Counted from the stretch's first letter, positions 17,121 through 27,013 are shown. The stretch is 64,000 nt of DNA from CAG-791 sp002449595 (GCA_946539855.1 CAMNHV010000009.1:1-64000); one strand, 5' to 3'. Numbers and translations: made by a program. Notes: generated from the sequence alone by a model not told the origin.

Positions 17121-17161
17121 GCAGCGGCCCGCGAAGTACAAATCGAAAGGAATCTTTCAAC

Positions 17162-18067
17162 ATGATCGAGACAATGCGAGTTAAAAAATCTTTTGACGGC
17201 GTGGCCGCCGTGAACGACGTCTCGCTCCAGATCCGGGAGAAGGAAGTCTTCGGGCTGGTCGGCACGAACGGCGCCGGCAAATCGACGCTCCTTAGGATGA
17301 TCGCCGGCGTGATCCGGCAGGACGAGGGAACGATCCTTCTGGACAACGAGAACGTCTATGACAACCCGGAGGCGAAGCGGAAACTGTTTTTCATCCCGGA
17401 CGAGCCCTACTTCTTTCCGAACAGCACGATCCCGCAGGTGGAGGGCTACTACCGGCAGCTGTATCCGACGTTCGATTCGGCGCAGTTCGGGAAGCTGACG
17501 GACGACTTCGGCCTTGACCGGAAGCGGAAGATCGACCGGTTCTCCAAGGGCATGAAGAAGCAGCTGTCGATTCTGCTCGGGATCTGCTCGGGAACGAAGT
17601 ACCTGCTGTGCGACGAGACGTTCGACGGGCTGGATCCGGTCATGAGGCAGGCGGTCAAAAGCCTTTTCGCAAAACATATGGAAGACAGGGGGCTGACGCC
17701 GGTCCTGACTTCGCACAACCTGCGGGAGCTTGAGGATATCTGCGACCACATGGGACTGCTCCACGAGGGCGGCGTGATCCTCTCGCAGGACATCGAGACC
17801 ATGAAGCTCTCGATCCAGAAGGTGCAGTGCGTGTTCGCCGCGGGGATCGACCCGGACAAGGCGATGGAAGGAATGGACATCATGGCGCACAGCATACGGG
17901 GCAGGCTCCACACGGTCACGGTGCGCGGCAGCAGGGAAGCGGTGCAGGAGCGGTTCCGGAACATGCAGACGATCTTTTTCGAGATCCTTTCTCCTTCGCT
18001 GGAGGAGATCTTTATCAGTGAGACGGAGGTGGCGGGTTATGACATTCGCAAGATCATCACAGAGTGA
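17162..18067 (+). CDS. ABC transporter ATP-binding protein (YtrB/YhcG type)
   Basis: A 301-residue ABC ATPase. Walker A is GTNGAGKST (residues ~37-45), the signature is the degenerate FSKGMKKQ instead of LSGGQ, and Walker B is YLLCDETFDGLDP with the catalytic Glu present; the switch His is in LTSHNLRELE. The C-terminal ~80 residues are the extension seen in transporters linked to YtrA-type regulators. It is expected to energise the membrane protein encoded next, whose start lies inside this gene. The substrate is unknown; in B. subtilis the related Ytr system responds to wall-active antibiotics. Confidence 0.92.
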   Translation: MIETMRVKKSFDGVAAVNDVSLQIREKEVFGLVGTNGAGKSTLLRMIAGVIRQDEGTILLDNENVYDNPEAKRKLFFIPDEPYFFPNSTIPQVEGYYRQLYPTFDSAQFGKLTDDFGLDRKRKIDRFSKGMKKQLSILLGICSGTKYLLCDETFDGLDPVMRQAVKSLFAKHMEDRGLTPVLTSHNLRELEDICDHMGLLHEGGVILSQDIETMKLSIQKVQCVFAAGIDPDKAMEGMDIMAHSIRGRLHTVTVRGSREAVQERFRNMQTIFFEILSPSLEEIFISETEVAGYDIRKIITE

Positions 18068-20267
18068 GGCGGCAGGAAACAGCGGCTTCCTGCGCAGGCA
18101 GAGGGAACTCACGAAGCGGCGCACCGCGGTCTTATCGGTCACGGCCCTGTTCTTCTTCGTGTACTACATCTTCGGCGCGATCCTGTTTATCTCGAGGGGG
18201 CGCGCGGACGGTTTAAGACGCGGCCTGAGCGAAGTCCTGACCAGAAGGAACATCGCCGAGTCGCTGCGCCAGTGGTTCGGCCTCGGACAGCCGGTCTGGG
18301 TGTTCGCGATCTTCGCGGCGGCGCTGCTCGCACTGAGCGGATTCGCGTGGCTCTACGACCGGAAGAAGCTGGACTTCTACGAGAGCCAGCCGGTGTTCCG
18401 GAAAGAGCGGTTCCGCGACGTCTACGTGAACGGGCTGCTGCTGTACCTCGTGCCCTTCGCGATCTGTGCGGCGCTGTCGCTCCTGATCATCCTGGCATCG
18501 GGCTATGGAAACAAAGCGCTGCTCGCGGAGATCGTCCTCGCCGGCGCGAGAATGGGAATGTTCTTCGCGGTGACCTACGCGGTGTCGGTCCTGTGCGTGA
18601 TGCTCGCGTCCAACCTGGTCATCGGGGTCGTGCTGATCGCGTTCGTGCTGCTCTTCGAGATCCTGCTGCGAGCGTCCCTGACCTATTACTTCAGCAGCTA
18701 TTTCGCGACGGTCGCGAGGAGCCCCGAGTGGACCGGTTTCTGGCTGAATCCGATCTACAACCACGTGCTTGCGAGCAGCGTGTACACGCAGAGTTACAGC
18801 AGTACGGGGTCGCTTGTGGTCCGTTCCGTGGGCCTTGTGCCGCAGCTGTACCTGTCCTCGGTCCTTCCGCGCGACATCGCGAACATCGCGATCGGCTGCG
18901 CAGCGCTGGCGCTGTCCGTCATAGCTTATAAAAAGCGCCGGAATGAGACGGCGGGAGACGCGCTCGCGTTCCGCTTCATGCGGCCGGTCATCAAATTCCC
19001 GGCGGCGATCCTCGCGGCGCTGGTCGCCGGCGCCCTCATGGGAGCGATGTTCGGCTTCACCATGGGCGGAAACGACACGCTGCTGATCGTCTTTGTCCTC
19101 ATCGTCGCGGCGGCCGTGATCTGCGGCTTCTGCGAGGCGGTCTTTGACTCCAACCCGCGGTCGGCGGTGAAGAACGCGTGGCACATCCCGGTCGCGGCCG
19201 GTGCGGCGCTGCTCATCTTCCTCGTGTTCCGCTTTGACGTGTTCGGCTACGACAGCTATCTTCCTGAGAGGGAAAAGGTTCTCAGCGCCGGCCTCATCGA
19301 TTATCAGACCTATCGGGAGTACTACTCGTCGAAGGGATGGATGAACCGCGACGATTACGTCGAAGAGTATATGCACCTGAAGAACACGGACGACCTGCTG
19401 GAACTTGCACAGATCGGGCAGTCCAACCTCCGCAGCTTCAGGGAGAGCGGCAGTGACGCAAACAACACAGGAATAGACGGGTGGAGCGCGACCGTCATCT
19501 GGCATCTGTCGAACGGGCGGACTGTGATGCGCAGTATGCTGATCCCTTACAACATCGACGCGGCGCTCATGGACCGCATCATCGGGACGGACGAGTACAG
19601 GCAGGTGGTCTATGCCGCCACGATTCCGGAGGAGGAGCCCTTCCCGGAGGGGATCGAGTTCAGCTTCACCGACGGATTCTCGACCGGCGCGCGGAAGATC
19701 CTCACGAAGGAGGAGTACGCAGCCTTCCGGACGGCTTATGAACAGGATCTCGGGCAGTACTGTTTTTCCCTTGCGAGGGATGAGACGCCGGTCGGAAAGA
19801 TCCTGATCCACGGATATGACGAGCGCACGGGCCGATTCGTCGACGAGCAGTACGAGGTCTATCCGGAGTACCGTGCGACGGCGCGCTTCCTGACAGGCAG
19901 CGATCTGGCGCAGTTCCCGCCGAAGGTGGAGCCGGAGCAGTTCTCGCCGGTGCGCGTGCGGCGCTACTATGAGCCCGGGGAGTGCTTCGAGGCGCCGGAG
20001 GGCGTGGAGACGGAGTATGGGACCTACGAGGACGGCAGCCTCACGGGGGCGTACCTCGACGTCACGGACCCGGAGGAGATCGCGCAGCTGCTGGCGGCGT
20101 GCGTGCCGGGCGAGCTGGGGTCCTCCTGGGAGATTCCGAAGAAGCAGTACTATGAGCTGGAATTCTGGCACAAGGAAGGAATCAGTACTGGTGGAAATTA
20201 CGTGAATTATGCGAGGTTTAAGGAAGATGAGATTCCGGGGTTTGTGCTGAAGGCGTTCGGGGAGTGA
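18039..20267 (+). CDS. ABC transporter membrane protein with large extracytoplasmic domain
   Basis: A 742-residue membrane protein. The first ~390 residues contain about ten hydrophobic segments (for example VLSVTALFFFVYYIFGAIL, VLLIAFVLLFEILL near 200, and the pair around 325-405). The remaining ~340 residues are hydrophilic and begin just after the last helix (GAALLIFLVFRFDVFGYDSYLPE), so they probably face outside. I recall a DUF6449-like domain in permeases of this kind, but that is from memory. The ATG at 18039 follows GGAGGT by 8 bases and overlaps the ATPase gene by 29 bases. A terminator overlaps its stop codon, closing the operon. Confidence 0.85.
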   Translation: MTFARSSQSEAAGNSGFLRRQRELTKRRTAVLSVTALFFFVYYIFGAILFISRGRADGLRRGLSEVLTRRNIAESLRQWFGLGQPVWVFAIFAAALLALSGFAWLYDRKKLDFYESQPVFRKERFRDVYVNGLLLYLVPFAICAALSLLIILASGYGNKALLAEIVLAGARMGMFFAVTYAVSVLCVMLASNLVIGVVLIAFVLLFEILLRASLTYYFSSYFATVARSPEWTGFWLNPIYNHVLASSVYTQSYSSTGSLVVRSVGLVPQLYLSSVLPRDIANIAIGCAALALSVIAYKKRRNETAGDALAFRFMRPVIKFPAAILAALVAGALMGAMFGFTMGGNDTLLIVFVLIVAAAVICGFCEAVFDSNPRSAVKNAWHIPVAAGAALLIFLVFRFDVFGYDSYLPEREKVLSAGLIDYQTYREYYSSKGWMNRDDYVEEYMHLKNTDDLLELAQIGQSNLRSFRESGSDANNTGIDGWSATVIWHLSNGRTVMRSMLIPYNIDAALMDRIIGTDEYRQVVYAATIPEEEPFPEGIEFSFTDGFSTGARKILTKEEYAAFRTAYEQDLGQYCFSLARDETPVGKILIHGYDERTGRFVDEQYEVYPEYRATARFLTGSDLAQFPPKVEPEQFSPVRVRRYYEPGECFEAPEGVETEYGTYEDGSLTGAYLDVTDPEEIAQLLAACVPGELGSSWEIPKKQYYELEFWHKEGISTGGNYVNYARFKEDEIPGFVLKAFGE

Positions 20268-20305
20268 AAGAGAGGGAGCGATGATGTCGCTCCCTCTTTC
20301 AATTT
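20266..20305 (+). terminator. Intrinsic terminator closing the GntR/ABC operon
   Basis: GAGGGAGCGA pairs with TCGCTCCCTC around a 5-base loop, with flanking AAAG/CTTT extension, and continues into AATTTACTTT. It begins inside the permease stop codon. Confidence 0.85.
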
Positions 20306-20331
20306 ACTTTGCGGCACAATTATCATACAAT
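20303..20331 (+). promoter_or_regulatory. Promoter of lepA-hemW
   Basis: TTTACT (20303-20308), 17 bases, TACAAT (20326-20331). The start near 20338 gives a leader of about 67 bases. Confidence 0.65.
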
Positions 20332-20404
20332 GACGGTTGTAGTCAGGACCCGCGGGCGGTCCGCGGCGGCGAAAAGCCGGTGACGTTAGAAAGTGAATCG
20401 ACAT

Positions 20405-22228
20405 ATGACAGATACTTCGGTATTACAGAAGCATATTAGAAATTTTTGCATCGTGGCGCACATCGACCACGGCAAATCAACGCTGGCCGACCGGATGATC
20501 GAGAAGACCGGCGTTTTGACGAGCCGTGAAATGCAGAGCCAGGTGCTGGACAACATGGATCTCGAGCGGGAGCGCGGGATCACGATCAAGTCGCAGGCGG
20601 TCCGCCTGATCTATCAGGCGAAGGACGGCCAGGAGTACATGTTCAACCTGATCGACACGCCCGGGCACGTCGACTTCAACTATGAGGTGTCCCGCTCGCT
20701 GGCGGCGTGCGACGGCGCGATCCTTGTCGTCGACGCGACGCAGGGTATCCAGGCGCAGACGCTGGCAAACGTCTATCTTGCGCTGGACCATGACCTGGAC
20801 GTTTTCCCCGTCATCAACAAGATCGACCTGCCGAGCGCGCGCCCGGACGAGGTGAAGAAGGAGATCGAGGACGTCATCGGCCTGGAGGCGGAGGACGCGC
20901 CGCTCATCTCCGCGAAGCAGGGCATCGGCATCGAGGACGTCCTGGAGGAAGTGGTCACGAAGATCCCCGCGCCGGACGGAGATTCCGATGCGCCGTTAAA
21001 GGCGCTGATCTTTGACTCGCTCTATGATTCTTACAAGGGCGTGATCGTCTTTGTCAGGCTCCGGGACGGGAGACTGAAGAAGGGCATGAAGGTCCGCATG
21101 TGCGCGAGCGGCGCGGAGGCGGAAGTCGTCGAGGTCGGGTATTTCGGCCCCGGACAGTTCCTTCCGTGCGACGAGCTCAGCGCGGGCATGGTCGGCTACT
21201 TCACCGCTTCCATCAAAAACATCCGCGACGCGAGAGTCGGCGACACCGTGACCGAGTCTGTGCGTCCCTGCGAAGAGGCGCTGCCCGGCTACAAGAAGGC
21301 GCAGCCGATGGTCTACTGCGGCGTGTATCCGTCCGATACCCAGCGCTACCCGGATCTCAAGGACGCACTGGAAAAGCTTCAGCTCAACGACGCCTCGCTC
21401 TTCTTCGAGCCGGAGTCGTCGCTGGCGTTAGGCTTTGGCTTCCGCTGCGGCTTCCTCGGGCTTCTGCACATGGAAGTTATCCTGGAGCGGCTCGAGCGCG
21501 AGTATGATCTCGACCTCATCGCGACGGCGCCCGGCGTCGTCTACAGGATCTTTAAGACCGACGGCACGATGATGGAACTGACCAATCCTTCGAACCTGCC
21601 CGACGAGACCCTCATCGAGCACATGGAGGAGCCGATCGTCAGCGCGGAGATCATGGTGACGACCGAGTTCATCGGCTCCATCATGCAGCTGTGCCAGGAG
21701 CGGAGAGGAAGATACCTCGGCACCGAGTACATCGAGCAGACGCGCGCGATCCTGCGCTATGAGCTGCCGCTCGGCGAGATCATCTACGATTTCTTTGATG
21801 CGCTCAAGTCAAGATCGAAGGGCTATGCATCTTTTGACTATGAACTCAAGAATTACGAGCCCGCGAAGCTGGTGAAGCTCGACATCCTCGTCAACAAGAC
21901 GCCGGTCGACGCGCTCTCGTTCATCGTGCATGCGGACGGCGCTTACGAGCGCGGCAGGAAGATGTGCGAGAAGCTGAAGGACGAGATCCCGCGCCAGCTG
22001 TTCGAGGTGCCGATCCAGGCTGCGGTCGGCGGGCGCGTCATCGCGAGAGAGACGGTCCGCGCGGTCCGCAAGGACGTCCTCGCCAAGTGCTACGGCGGCG
22101 ATATCTCGCGTAAGAAGAAGCTCCTGGAGAAACAGAAGGAAGGCAAGAAGCGGATGCAGACGATCGGCAACGTCGAGATCCCGAAGGAAGCCTTCATCAA
22201 CGTCCTCAAGCTGGGAGAAAACGATTGA
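20405..22228 (+). CDS. lepA: Elongation factor 4 (LepA)
   Basis: LepA is a ribosome-bound GTPase that acts on stalled or mistranslocated ribosomes and in 30S assembly. The 607 residues include the G1 motif AHIDHGKST, the switch RGITIKSQAVRL, G3 DTPGHVDF, G4 NKIDLPSA, EF-G-like domains III and V and the LepA C-terminal domain (RKKKLLEKQKEGKKRMQTIGNVEIPKEAF). The ATG at 20405 gives the usual N-terminus; the upstream GTG at 20393 would add four residues. The stop overlaps the hemW start, the normal Firmicute order. The hrcA-grpE-dnaK operon that often follows hemW is not here. Confidence 0.97.
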   Translation: MTDTSVLQKHIRNFCIVAHIDHGKSTLADRMIEKTGVLTSREMQSQVLDNMDLERERGITIKSQAVRLIYQAKDGQEYMFNLIDTPGHVDFNYEVSRSLAACDGAILVVDATQGIQAQTLANVYLALDHDLDVFPVINKIDLPSARPDEVKKEIEDVIGLEAEDAPLISAKQGIGIEDVLEEVVTKIPAPDGDSDAPLKALIFDSLYDSYKGVIVFVRLRDGRLKKGMKVRMCASGAEAEVVEVGYFGPGQFLPCDELSAGMVGYFTASIKNIRDARVGDTVTESVRPCEEALPGYKKAQPMVYCGVYPSDTQRYPDLKDALEKLQLNDASLFFEPESSLALGFGFRCGFLGLLHMEVILERLEREYDLDLIATAPGVVYRIFKTDGTMMELTNPSNLPDETLIEHMEEPIVSAEIMVTTEFIGSIMQLCQERRGRYLGTEYIEQTRAILRYELPLGEIIYDFFDALKSRSKGYASFDYELKNYEPAKLVKLDILVNKTPVDALSFIVHADGAYERGRKMCEKLKDEIPRQLFEVPIQAAVGGRVIARETVRAVRKDVLAKCYGGDISRKKKLLEKQKEGKKRMQTIGNVEIPKEAFINVLKLGEND

Positions 22229-23436
22229 AGAACTTATCCCTGTACCTGCATATTCCGTTCTGTGTGCGGAAATGCAGGTACTGTGATTTTCTGTCCGGGC
22301 CCGCGGATGAGGCGGCCCGGCAGCGATATGCCAAGGCGCTCTGTCGGGAGATTCGGGCGGCGGGGGAGTTCTGCCGGGAAAAAGAAACCGTCACGACAGT
22401 ATATCTCGGAGGTGGTACCCCGTCAGTTCTTGCGCCTGTCCAGATCAGGAAGATTCTGGATACGGTGCGGGAATGCTTTTCTCTTGAGGAGAATGTCGAG
22501 ATCACGATGGAGATCAATCCGGGTACAGTGACGGAAGAGGATCTGCGCAGTCTTCGTGCGGCGGGGATCAACCGGCTGTCCGTCGGGGTGCAGTCCTTCC
22601 GGGATGATGAGTTGAAGCTTCTCGGGCGGATCCACACGGCGGAGGAGGCGAAGGATGTCATGCGGGCGGCGCGCCGCGCGGGATTCTCCAACCTCAGTCT
22701 GGACCTCATCAGTGCGCTGCCGGGGCAGAAGCTCGAAGACTTCATCTTCAATCTTGAGGAGGCGGCCGCTTTGCGGCCGGAGCACATCTCGGTCTACAGC
22801 CTGATCCTCGAGGAGGGAACGCCGCTTGCGCGCATGGCGCAGGAAGGGCAGCTGCCGCCGCTTCCGGGCGACGAGCTGGACCGCGAGATGTATCACGAGA
22901 CGGCGAAGATCCTCGCTCGGCATGGCTACCACCGCTACGAGATCTCCAATTACGCAATGGATGGCTTCGAGAGCCGCCACAACAGCGGCTACTGGACCGG
23001 GCGCGAATACCTCGGCCTGGGCCTCGGGGCGTCGTCGTACTTCGGCGGAGTGCGCTTCCGCGGGACGGCGTCGATGGGGGAGTATTTGGGGTATTACGGG
23101 GAGAAGGATCTCTCTTCGGTTAAAGTGGAAGGGACGGACTTTTCTTCCATCTCGCAAGAGGGCACTGTGTTTGCGGACGCCCCTCGGGAAGAAATGGAAC
23201 AGCTTTCAGAAGAAGATCGCATGGCTGAATTCATGTTCCTCGGATTGCGCATGACGCGAGGGGTCAGCGAGAACGAATTTCTGGAGCGGTTCGGAGCATC
23301 AATGGAAGACATCTATGGCAAAGTCCTGCAGAGACATCTCGCAGCCGGCGTCATTGAGAGAACTGACGGCCGCGTATTCCTCACAGAGCGCGGCATTGAC
23401 GTGAGCAATGCGGTGATGGCGGACTATCTGTTGTGA
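22225..23436 (+). CDS. hemW: HemW (radical SAM heme chaperone, HemN-like)
   Basis: HemW is a radical SAM protein related to HemN that binds heme and hands it to target proteins; it lacks proven coproporphyrinogen oxidase activity. The cluster motif C-x3-C-x2-C reads CVRKCRYCDF near residue 13, followed by VYLGGGTPSVL, and the C-terminal HemW domain has AEFMFLGLRMTRGVS. The TTG at 22225 overlaps the lepA stop and follows GGGAGA. At 403 residues it is about 20-25 longer than usual; the extra part is a Ser/Glu-rich stretch at about 23106-23225, just before the C-terminal domain. Confidence 0.92.
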   Translation: MKNLSLYLHIPFCVRKCRYCDFLSGPADEAARQRYAKALCREIRAAGEFCREKETVTTVYLGGGTPSVLAPVQIRKILDTVRECFSLEENVEITMEINPGTVTEEDLRSLRAAGINRLSVGVQSFRDDELKLLGRIHTAEEAKDVMRAARRAGFSNLSLDLISALPGQKLEDFIFNLEEAAALRPEHISVYSLILEEGTPLARMAQEGQLPPLPGDELDREMYHETAKILARHGYHRYEISNYAMDGFESRHNSGYWTGREYLGLGLGASSYFGGVRFRGTASMGEYLGYYGEKDLSSVKVEGTDFSSISQEGTVFADAPREEMEQLSEEDRMAEFMFLGLRMTRGVSENEFLERFGASMEDIYGKVLQRHLAAGVIERTDGRVFLTERGIDVSNAVMADYLL

Positions 23437-23773
23437 TCGTGGACGGATTACCGCTATGAATACCCACTTTTGTAGATATTCATACGCAATCATTATTCTT
23501 TAGAAATTGTATATGGACCAGTGATTTCTGAGACTTGGGGCGGGCATTGACCCGCCTCTTTGCATCTGCTATCGTTATAAATGTTCGGATGCCTGTTCAG
23601 GCGTTCGCAATTACTTCGCTCCTTGTCAGGGTGAAGATCCAGCCTCATATCGAGGCGTTTATCAGCAAACAATTATCTTTGAAATGTTTCATGGCCGCAG
23701 TGTCATCGGCTCCGGAACGATTGCTTTGTGCTGGGAAAGGTATGCCTTCCCAGACAGGCGGAAAGGAGCACGT
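23437..23773 (+). other. 337-base intergenic region between hemW and comM
   Basis: The longest non-coding stretch of the window and richer in AT than its flanks. It holds a terminator (23539-23560, separate entry), a small GCCTG/CAGGC hairpin (about 23588-23600), and a GGGAA...TTCCC hairpin (about 23740-23756) just before the comM ribosome binding site. I could not fix a promoter; an AT-rich block at about 23470-23515 is the likeliest place. No small gene with a ribosome binding site is convincing. Confidence 0.5.
23539..23560 (+). terminator. Probable terminator after hemW
   Basis: GGCGGG-CATTGA-CCCGCC followed by TCTTT, about 100 bases after the hemW stop. The stem is short but entirely G-C. 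Confidence 0.65.
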
Positions 23774-25582
23774 ATGTACAGTTGTGTCACTGCGGGAGCC
23801 CTGCTCGGGCTCACTTGTTATCTGGTCCGCGTCGAGGTCGACATCGCGCCGGGCCTGCCGGTCTTTGACATTGTCGGTATGGCGGGGACGCCGGCCCGGG
23901 AGAGTCGGGAGCGCGTTCGCGTCGCGCTTCACAGTCTCGGGATCCGGATGCCGGCGAGCCGGATCACGGTCAGTTTCTCTCCGGCGGACGTTCCGAAGAG
24001 AGGATTTGTGCCGGATCTGCCGGTCGCGATCGGCATTCTCATCTGCCTCGGACAGCTGCGGCAGGAAGATCTGGAAGACACGTTGATTTCCGGGGAGCTT
24101 GGTCTCTCAGGAGAAGTCAGGACAGTCCGGCGAGGAATGATGCTTCTTGCGGAAACGGCCGCGAAAGAAGGCATTCGCACGATCATCGTGCCGGAAGAGA
24201 ATACGGCGGAGGGCGCGATCGCTGCGGATGGGACGCTCACCACAGGCAGTAAGGAAGCCGCGGGAGGAACACTTCATAGTACGATAGAAGCGCATTCAGC
24301 AGGCAAGAAAAATGAGCAGAGGCTGAAGGTCATTGGCGTTCGTAACCTGGAGGATTGCATCCGCTATTTGAAAACAGAGAAGAAAGAGCGGGATGCAGTT
24401 ATTGCTCCTGCGGTAAGCCGCCTCAGGGAGAGGATCCGCGACGATATGGAGACAGGCCCTGACTTCTCAGATGTACATGGCCAGAGGGAGGCGAAGCGAG
24501 CGCTTGAAATCGCTGCCGCCGGATTCCATAACATCCTGATGATCGGCCCGCCCGGCGCGGGGAAGAGCATGCTTGCTTCCCGCCTTCCTGGAATTCTTCC
24601 ACCGCTTTCTGAAGCAGAGAGCATGGAAGTGACCGAGATCTACAGTGCCGCAGGATTGCTGGACAGGAAAGATCCGCTGATCACGAGACGTCCATTTCTT
24701 GCGCCGCATCACACGGTCACTGGCGTAGCACTTACCGGCGGAGGGGAGTATCCCATGCCAGGCCTCATTTCTCAAGCGCACAGAGGCGTCCTTTTTCTCG
24801 ATGAGCTTCCTGAATTCCGGCGAGATACGGTGAATCTTCTCCGCCAGCCGATGGAAGAGCGACAGATCCGCATCGTGCGCAGAAGCGGCACGTATACCTA
24901 TCCTGCTCGTTTTCTCCTTTGCGCTGCGGCAAACCCATGTCCGTGCGGCTTCTGGCCGGACAGATCCAGGTGCCGCTGCTCCGAGAAAGACGTTGTGCGC
25001 TACCAGAACCGGATCCCCGGTCCTCTGCTCGACAGAATCGACTTGTGCATCACCCTTCGTCAGGTCGAAGTGGAAGAACTCACGGGAGGCGCCTCAGAAG
25101 AATCCAGCCGTGAGATCCGCGAGAGAGTGATGCGTGCCGTAGCACGGCAGCAGGAGCGCTTCCAGATGAGTAAGGACTGCAGGCAAGACGAGGCTTACCT
25201 GCAGGCAGCAGAACGAAATCTGGAGGAGCTTCAATTGCTTGCTGCAGGTCAGATAGCTTCCTCAGATTCCGAACGGAACTCTGTCCCAGACACCGGAAGT
25301 GAATCTCGCCGCGAGGACACGCCATCAGGCAGAAGCAGAACACATTTCAACGGCGACATGCTGCCGGCGGAAGTAGAGAAATATTGTGCTCTGGGTAAAC
25401 AGGAGAGGCTATTCGCTGAGAACTTGTTCCGCAGACTCAAGATGTCCGCGCGAGGCTTCCACCGCCTCCTGAAGGTGGCTCGTACAATTGCAGACCTTGA
25501 AGGCGAAGAGAGGATCCTCGTTCCGCATCTCGCGGAAGCTGCAGCCTACCGCTTCCGCTTCGATGCCGTAGAAATGTTGTGA
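23774..25582 (+). CDS. comM: YifB/ComM-type Mg-chelatase-like AAA+ ATPase
   Basis: ComM-type proteins are hexameric AAA+ helicases that promote branch migration of donor DNA during natural transformation. Domains in order: an N-terminal Lon-like S5 fold (YSCVTAGALLGLTCYLVRVEVDIAPGLP, then PADVPKRGFVPDLPVAIG), the AAA+ core with Walker A GPPGAGKSML and Walker B VLFLDELPEF, then a C-terminal Mg_chelatase_C part. It has 602 residues against the usual ~510. The surplus sits in two polar low-complexity insertions (about 24193-24335 and 25240-25365). The ATG follows AAAGGAG by 5 bases. dprA, a competence partner, is next, the usual order in Firmicutes. Confidence 0.9.
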   Translation: MYSCVTAGALLGLTCYLVRVEVDIAPGLPVFDIVGMAGTPARESRERVRVALHSLGIRMPASRITVSFSPADVPKRGFVPDLPVAIGILICLGQLRQEDLEDTLISGELGLSGEVRTVRRGMMLLAETAAKEGIRTIIVPEENTAEGAIAADGTLTTGSKEAAGGTLHSTIEAHSAGKKNEQRLKVIGVRNLEDCIRYLKTEKKERDAVIAPAVSRLRERIRDDMETGPDFSDVHGQREAKRALEIAAAGFHNILMIGPPGAGKSMLASRLPGILPPLSEAESMEVTEIYSAAGLLDRKDPLITRRPFLAPHHTVTGVALTGGGEYPMPGLISQAHRGVLFLDELPEFRRDTVNLLRQPMEERQIRIVRRSGTYTYPARFLLCAAANPCPCGFWPDRSRCRCSEKDVVRYQNRIPGPLLDRIDLCITLRQVEVEELTGGASEESSREIRERVMRAVARQQERFQMSKDCRQDEAYLQAAERNLEELQLLAAGQIASSDSERNSVPDTGSESRREDTPSGRSRTHFNGDMLPAEVEKYCALGKQERLFAENLFRRLKMSARGFHRLLKVARTIADLEGEERILVPHLAEAAAYRFRFDAVEML

Positions 25583-25636
25583 ATCAAAAACAAGTTTATG
25601 TCATGAAATGATGGAACAAGAATTGGAGATGATGAG

Positions 25637-27013
25637 ATGAAAAGAGACAGCAGCCGGTACTCCGCGAGGCAGCTTCTTCTCTGGCTGAGCTATGGAGCAC
25701 AGATCGGACAGGGAACGCTCCAGAGGCTCACCGGCGAAGTAACAGATGAAATAACAGAAAGCATAGCAGCATCAGAGAGTGGAGGATTCTCACAAGCATA
25801 TTCAAATGAAGATGGCGACGAGACTTCCGACACAAGCCAGGAAAGCAGAGATAACGACACGCCCAAAGGTCAAGGGGCCAGGATCCCGCTGCGGGCTCTG
25901 TTCGAGATGGGTGAAGAAGAATTACAGAAAGCAGTGAGCGGAAGGTACCGAGATTTGAAAAACGCGGGCGCGGCTACAGGCAGATTGCTGAGGGCGAGAT
26001 GTCTCGATCCGCAGGGGCTGGAAGAGCAGATAATGCGGACAAAAGTGCGCTACGTCACGATCCTGGACGAGGAATACCCGGCAAAACTCCGCGAGACCCC
26101 GGACCCGCCATACCTGCTCTACTATATCGGGTCCCTGCCGGACGAGCGGCTGCCATCCGTGGGCATGATCGGCACGCGCGCCTCGACCGTCTACGGGAGA
26201 AAGCAGGCGGAGCAGTTCGCCTCCGCGCTGGCTTTTGCGGGAGTGCAGATCATCTCGGGCATGGCACGAGGAATTGACGGCGTCTCTGGAAGATCGGCCC
26301 TGCTCGCAGGAGGCCGTTCCTTTGCGGTGCTGGGATGCGGCCCCGACATCTGTTATCCGGAAGAAAACCGCGACCTCTACGAACAGCTTCAATCGCAGGA
26401 AGGCTCGGGCATCCTCTCGGAGTATTGCCCGGGAACGCAGCCGGTCAGCGGACTCTTTCCGCTTCGCAACAGGATCATCAGCGGGCTATCGGACGCACTG
26501 CTCGTCGTCGAGGCGCGGGAGCGGTCCGGCACAATGATCACTGTTGAGCGGGCGCTGGACCAGAACCGGGAAGTTTATGCACTGCCGGCCCGCGTCACGG
26601 ATGCGGCATCTTCCGGCTGCCTGCAGCTCCTGCGGCAGGGCGCGATGATCGCAACGAGACCGGAAGACATCCTCGAGGACATCTTCGGAATAGCTGCAGA
26701 CTTGAGAGCAGGGACGCAACGCAGGCATGAAAAAGCGACGCAGCTGGAAATGAAACAGGAAGTTCGAGGAAAAGGAGAACCAACCAGGATCACGGGTGCT
26801 CCGCTCACTCAGCTTGAGGCCGCGGTTCTGCGTTCTCTGGATGAAGGAGAGGAAAGGAGCGCGGATGACATCTATGAATCTGTGAGGAAGGCCCTTGGCT
26901 ACAGCGCGGGGATCCGCGAGATCACGACAACACTGCTGATGCTCTCGATGCGGGGAATCGTCCGGGAAGAATCCCCGGGCAGGTATACGGTTGGTGGTAT
27001 ACTGGAGGCATGA
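25637..27013 (+). CDS. dprA: DNA processing protein DprA
   Basis: DprA binds incoming single-stranded DNA and loads RecA during transformation. The Rossmann core shows VGMIGTRASTVYGR, IISGMARGID, FAVLGCGPDICYPEENRDLYE, GILSEYCPGTQP, FPLRNRIISGLSDALLVVEA and SGTMITVERALDQNREVYALPA; a C-terminal winged helix occupies the last ~65 residues. Two oddities: the usual A-H after GID is replaced (GIDGVSGRSALLAGG), and the protein has 458 residues because of a Ser/Glu/Asp-rich insertion at residues ~35-80 (25733-25895). Its last 4 bases overlap hypF, which links a competence gene to hydrogenase maturation. Confidence 0.93.
   Translation: MKRDSSRYSARQLLLWLSYGAQIGQGTLQRLTGEVTDEITESIAASESGGFSQAYSNEDGDETSDTSQESRDNDTPKGQGARIPLRALFEMGEEELQKAVSGRYRDLKNAGAATGRLLRARCLDPQGLEEQIMRTKVRYVTILDEEYPAKLRETPDPPYLLYYIGSLPDERLPSVGMIGTRASTVYGRKQAEQFASALAFAGVQIISGMARGIDGVSGRSALLAGGRSFAVLGCGPDICYPEENRDLYEQLQSQEGSGILSEYCPGTQPVSGLFPLRNRIISGLSDALLVVEARERSGTMITVERALDQNREVYALPARVTDAASSGCLQLLRQGAMIATRPEDILEDIFGIAADLRAGTQRRHEKATQLEMKQEVRGKGEPTRITGAPLTQLEAAVLRSLDEGEERSADDIYESVRKALGYSAGIREITTTLLMLSMRGIVREESPGRYTVGGILEA

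Noticed and set aside
23684..23773. N-terminal extension of comM (start at 23684)
   Set aside because: The added residues do not match YifB/ComM proteins, which start at the Y-S-x-V motif. The ATG at 23774 has a good AAAGGAG.
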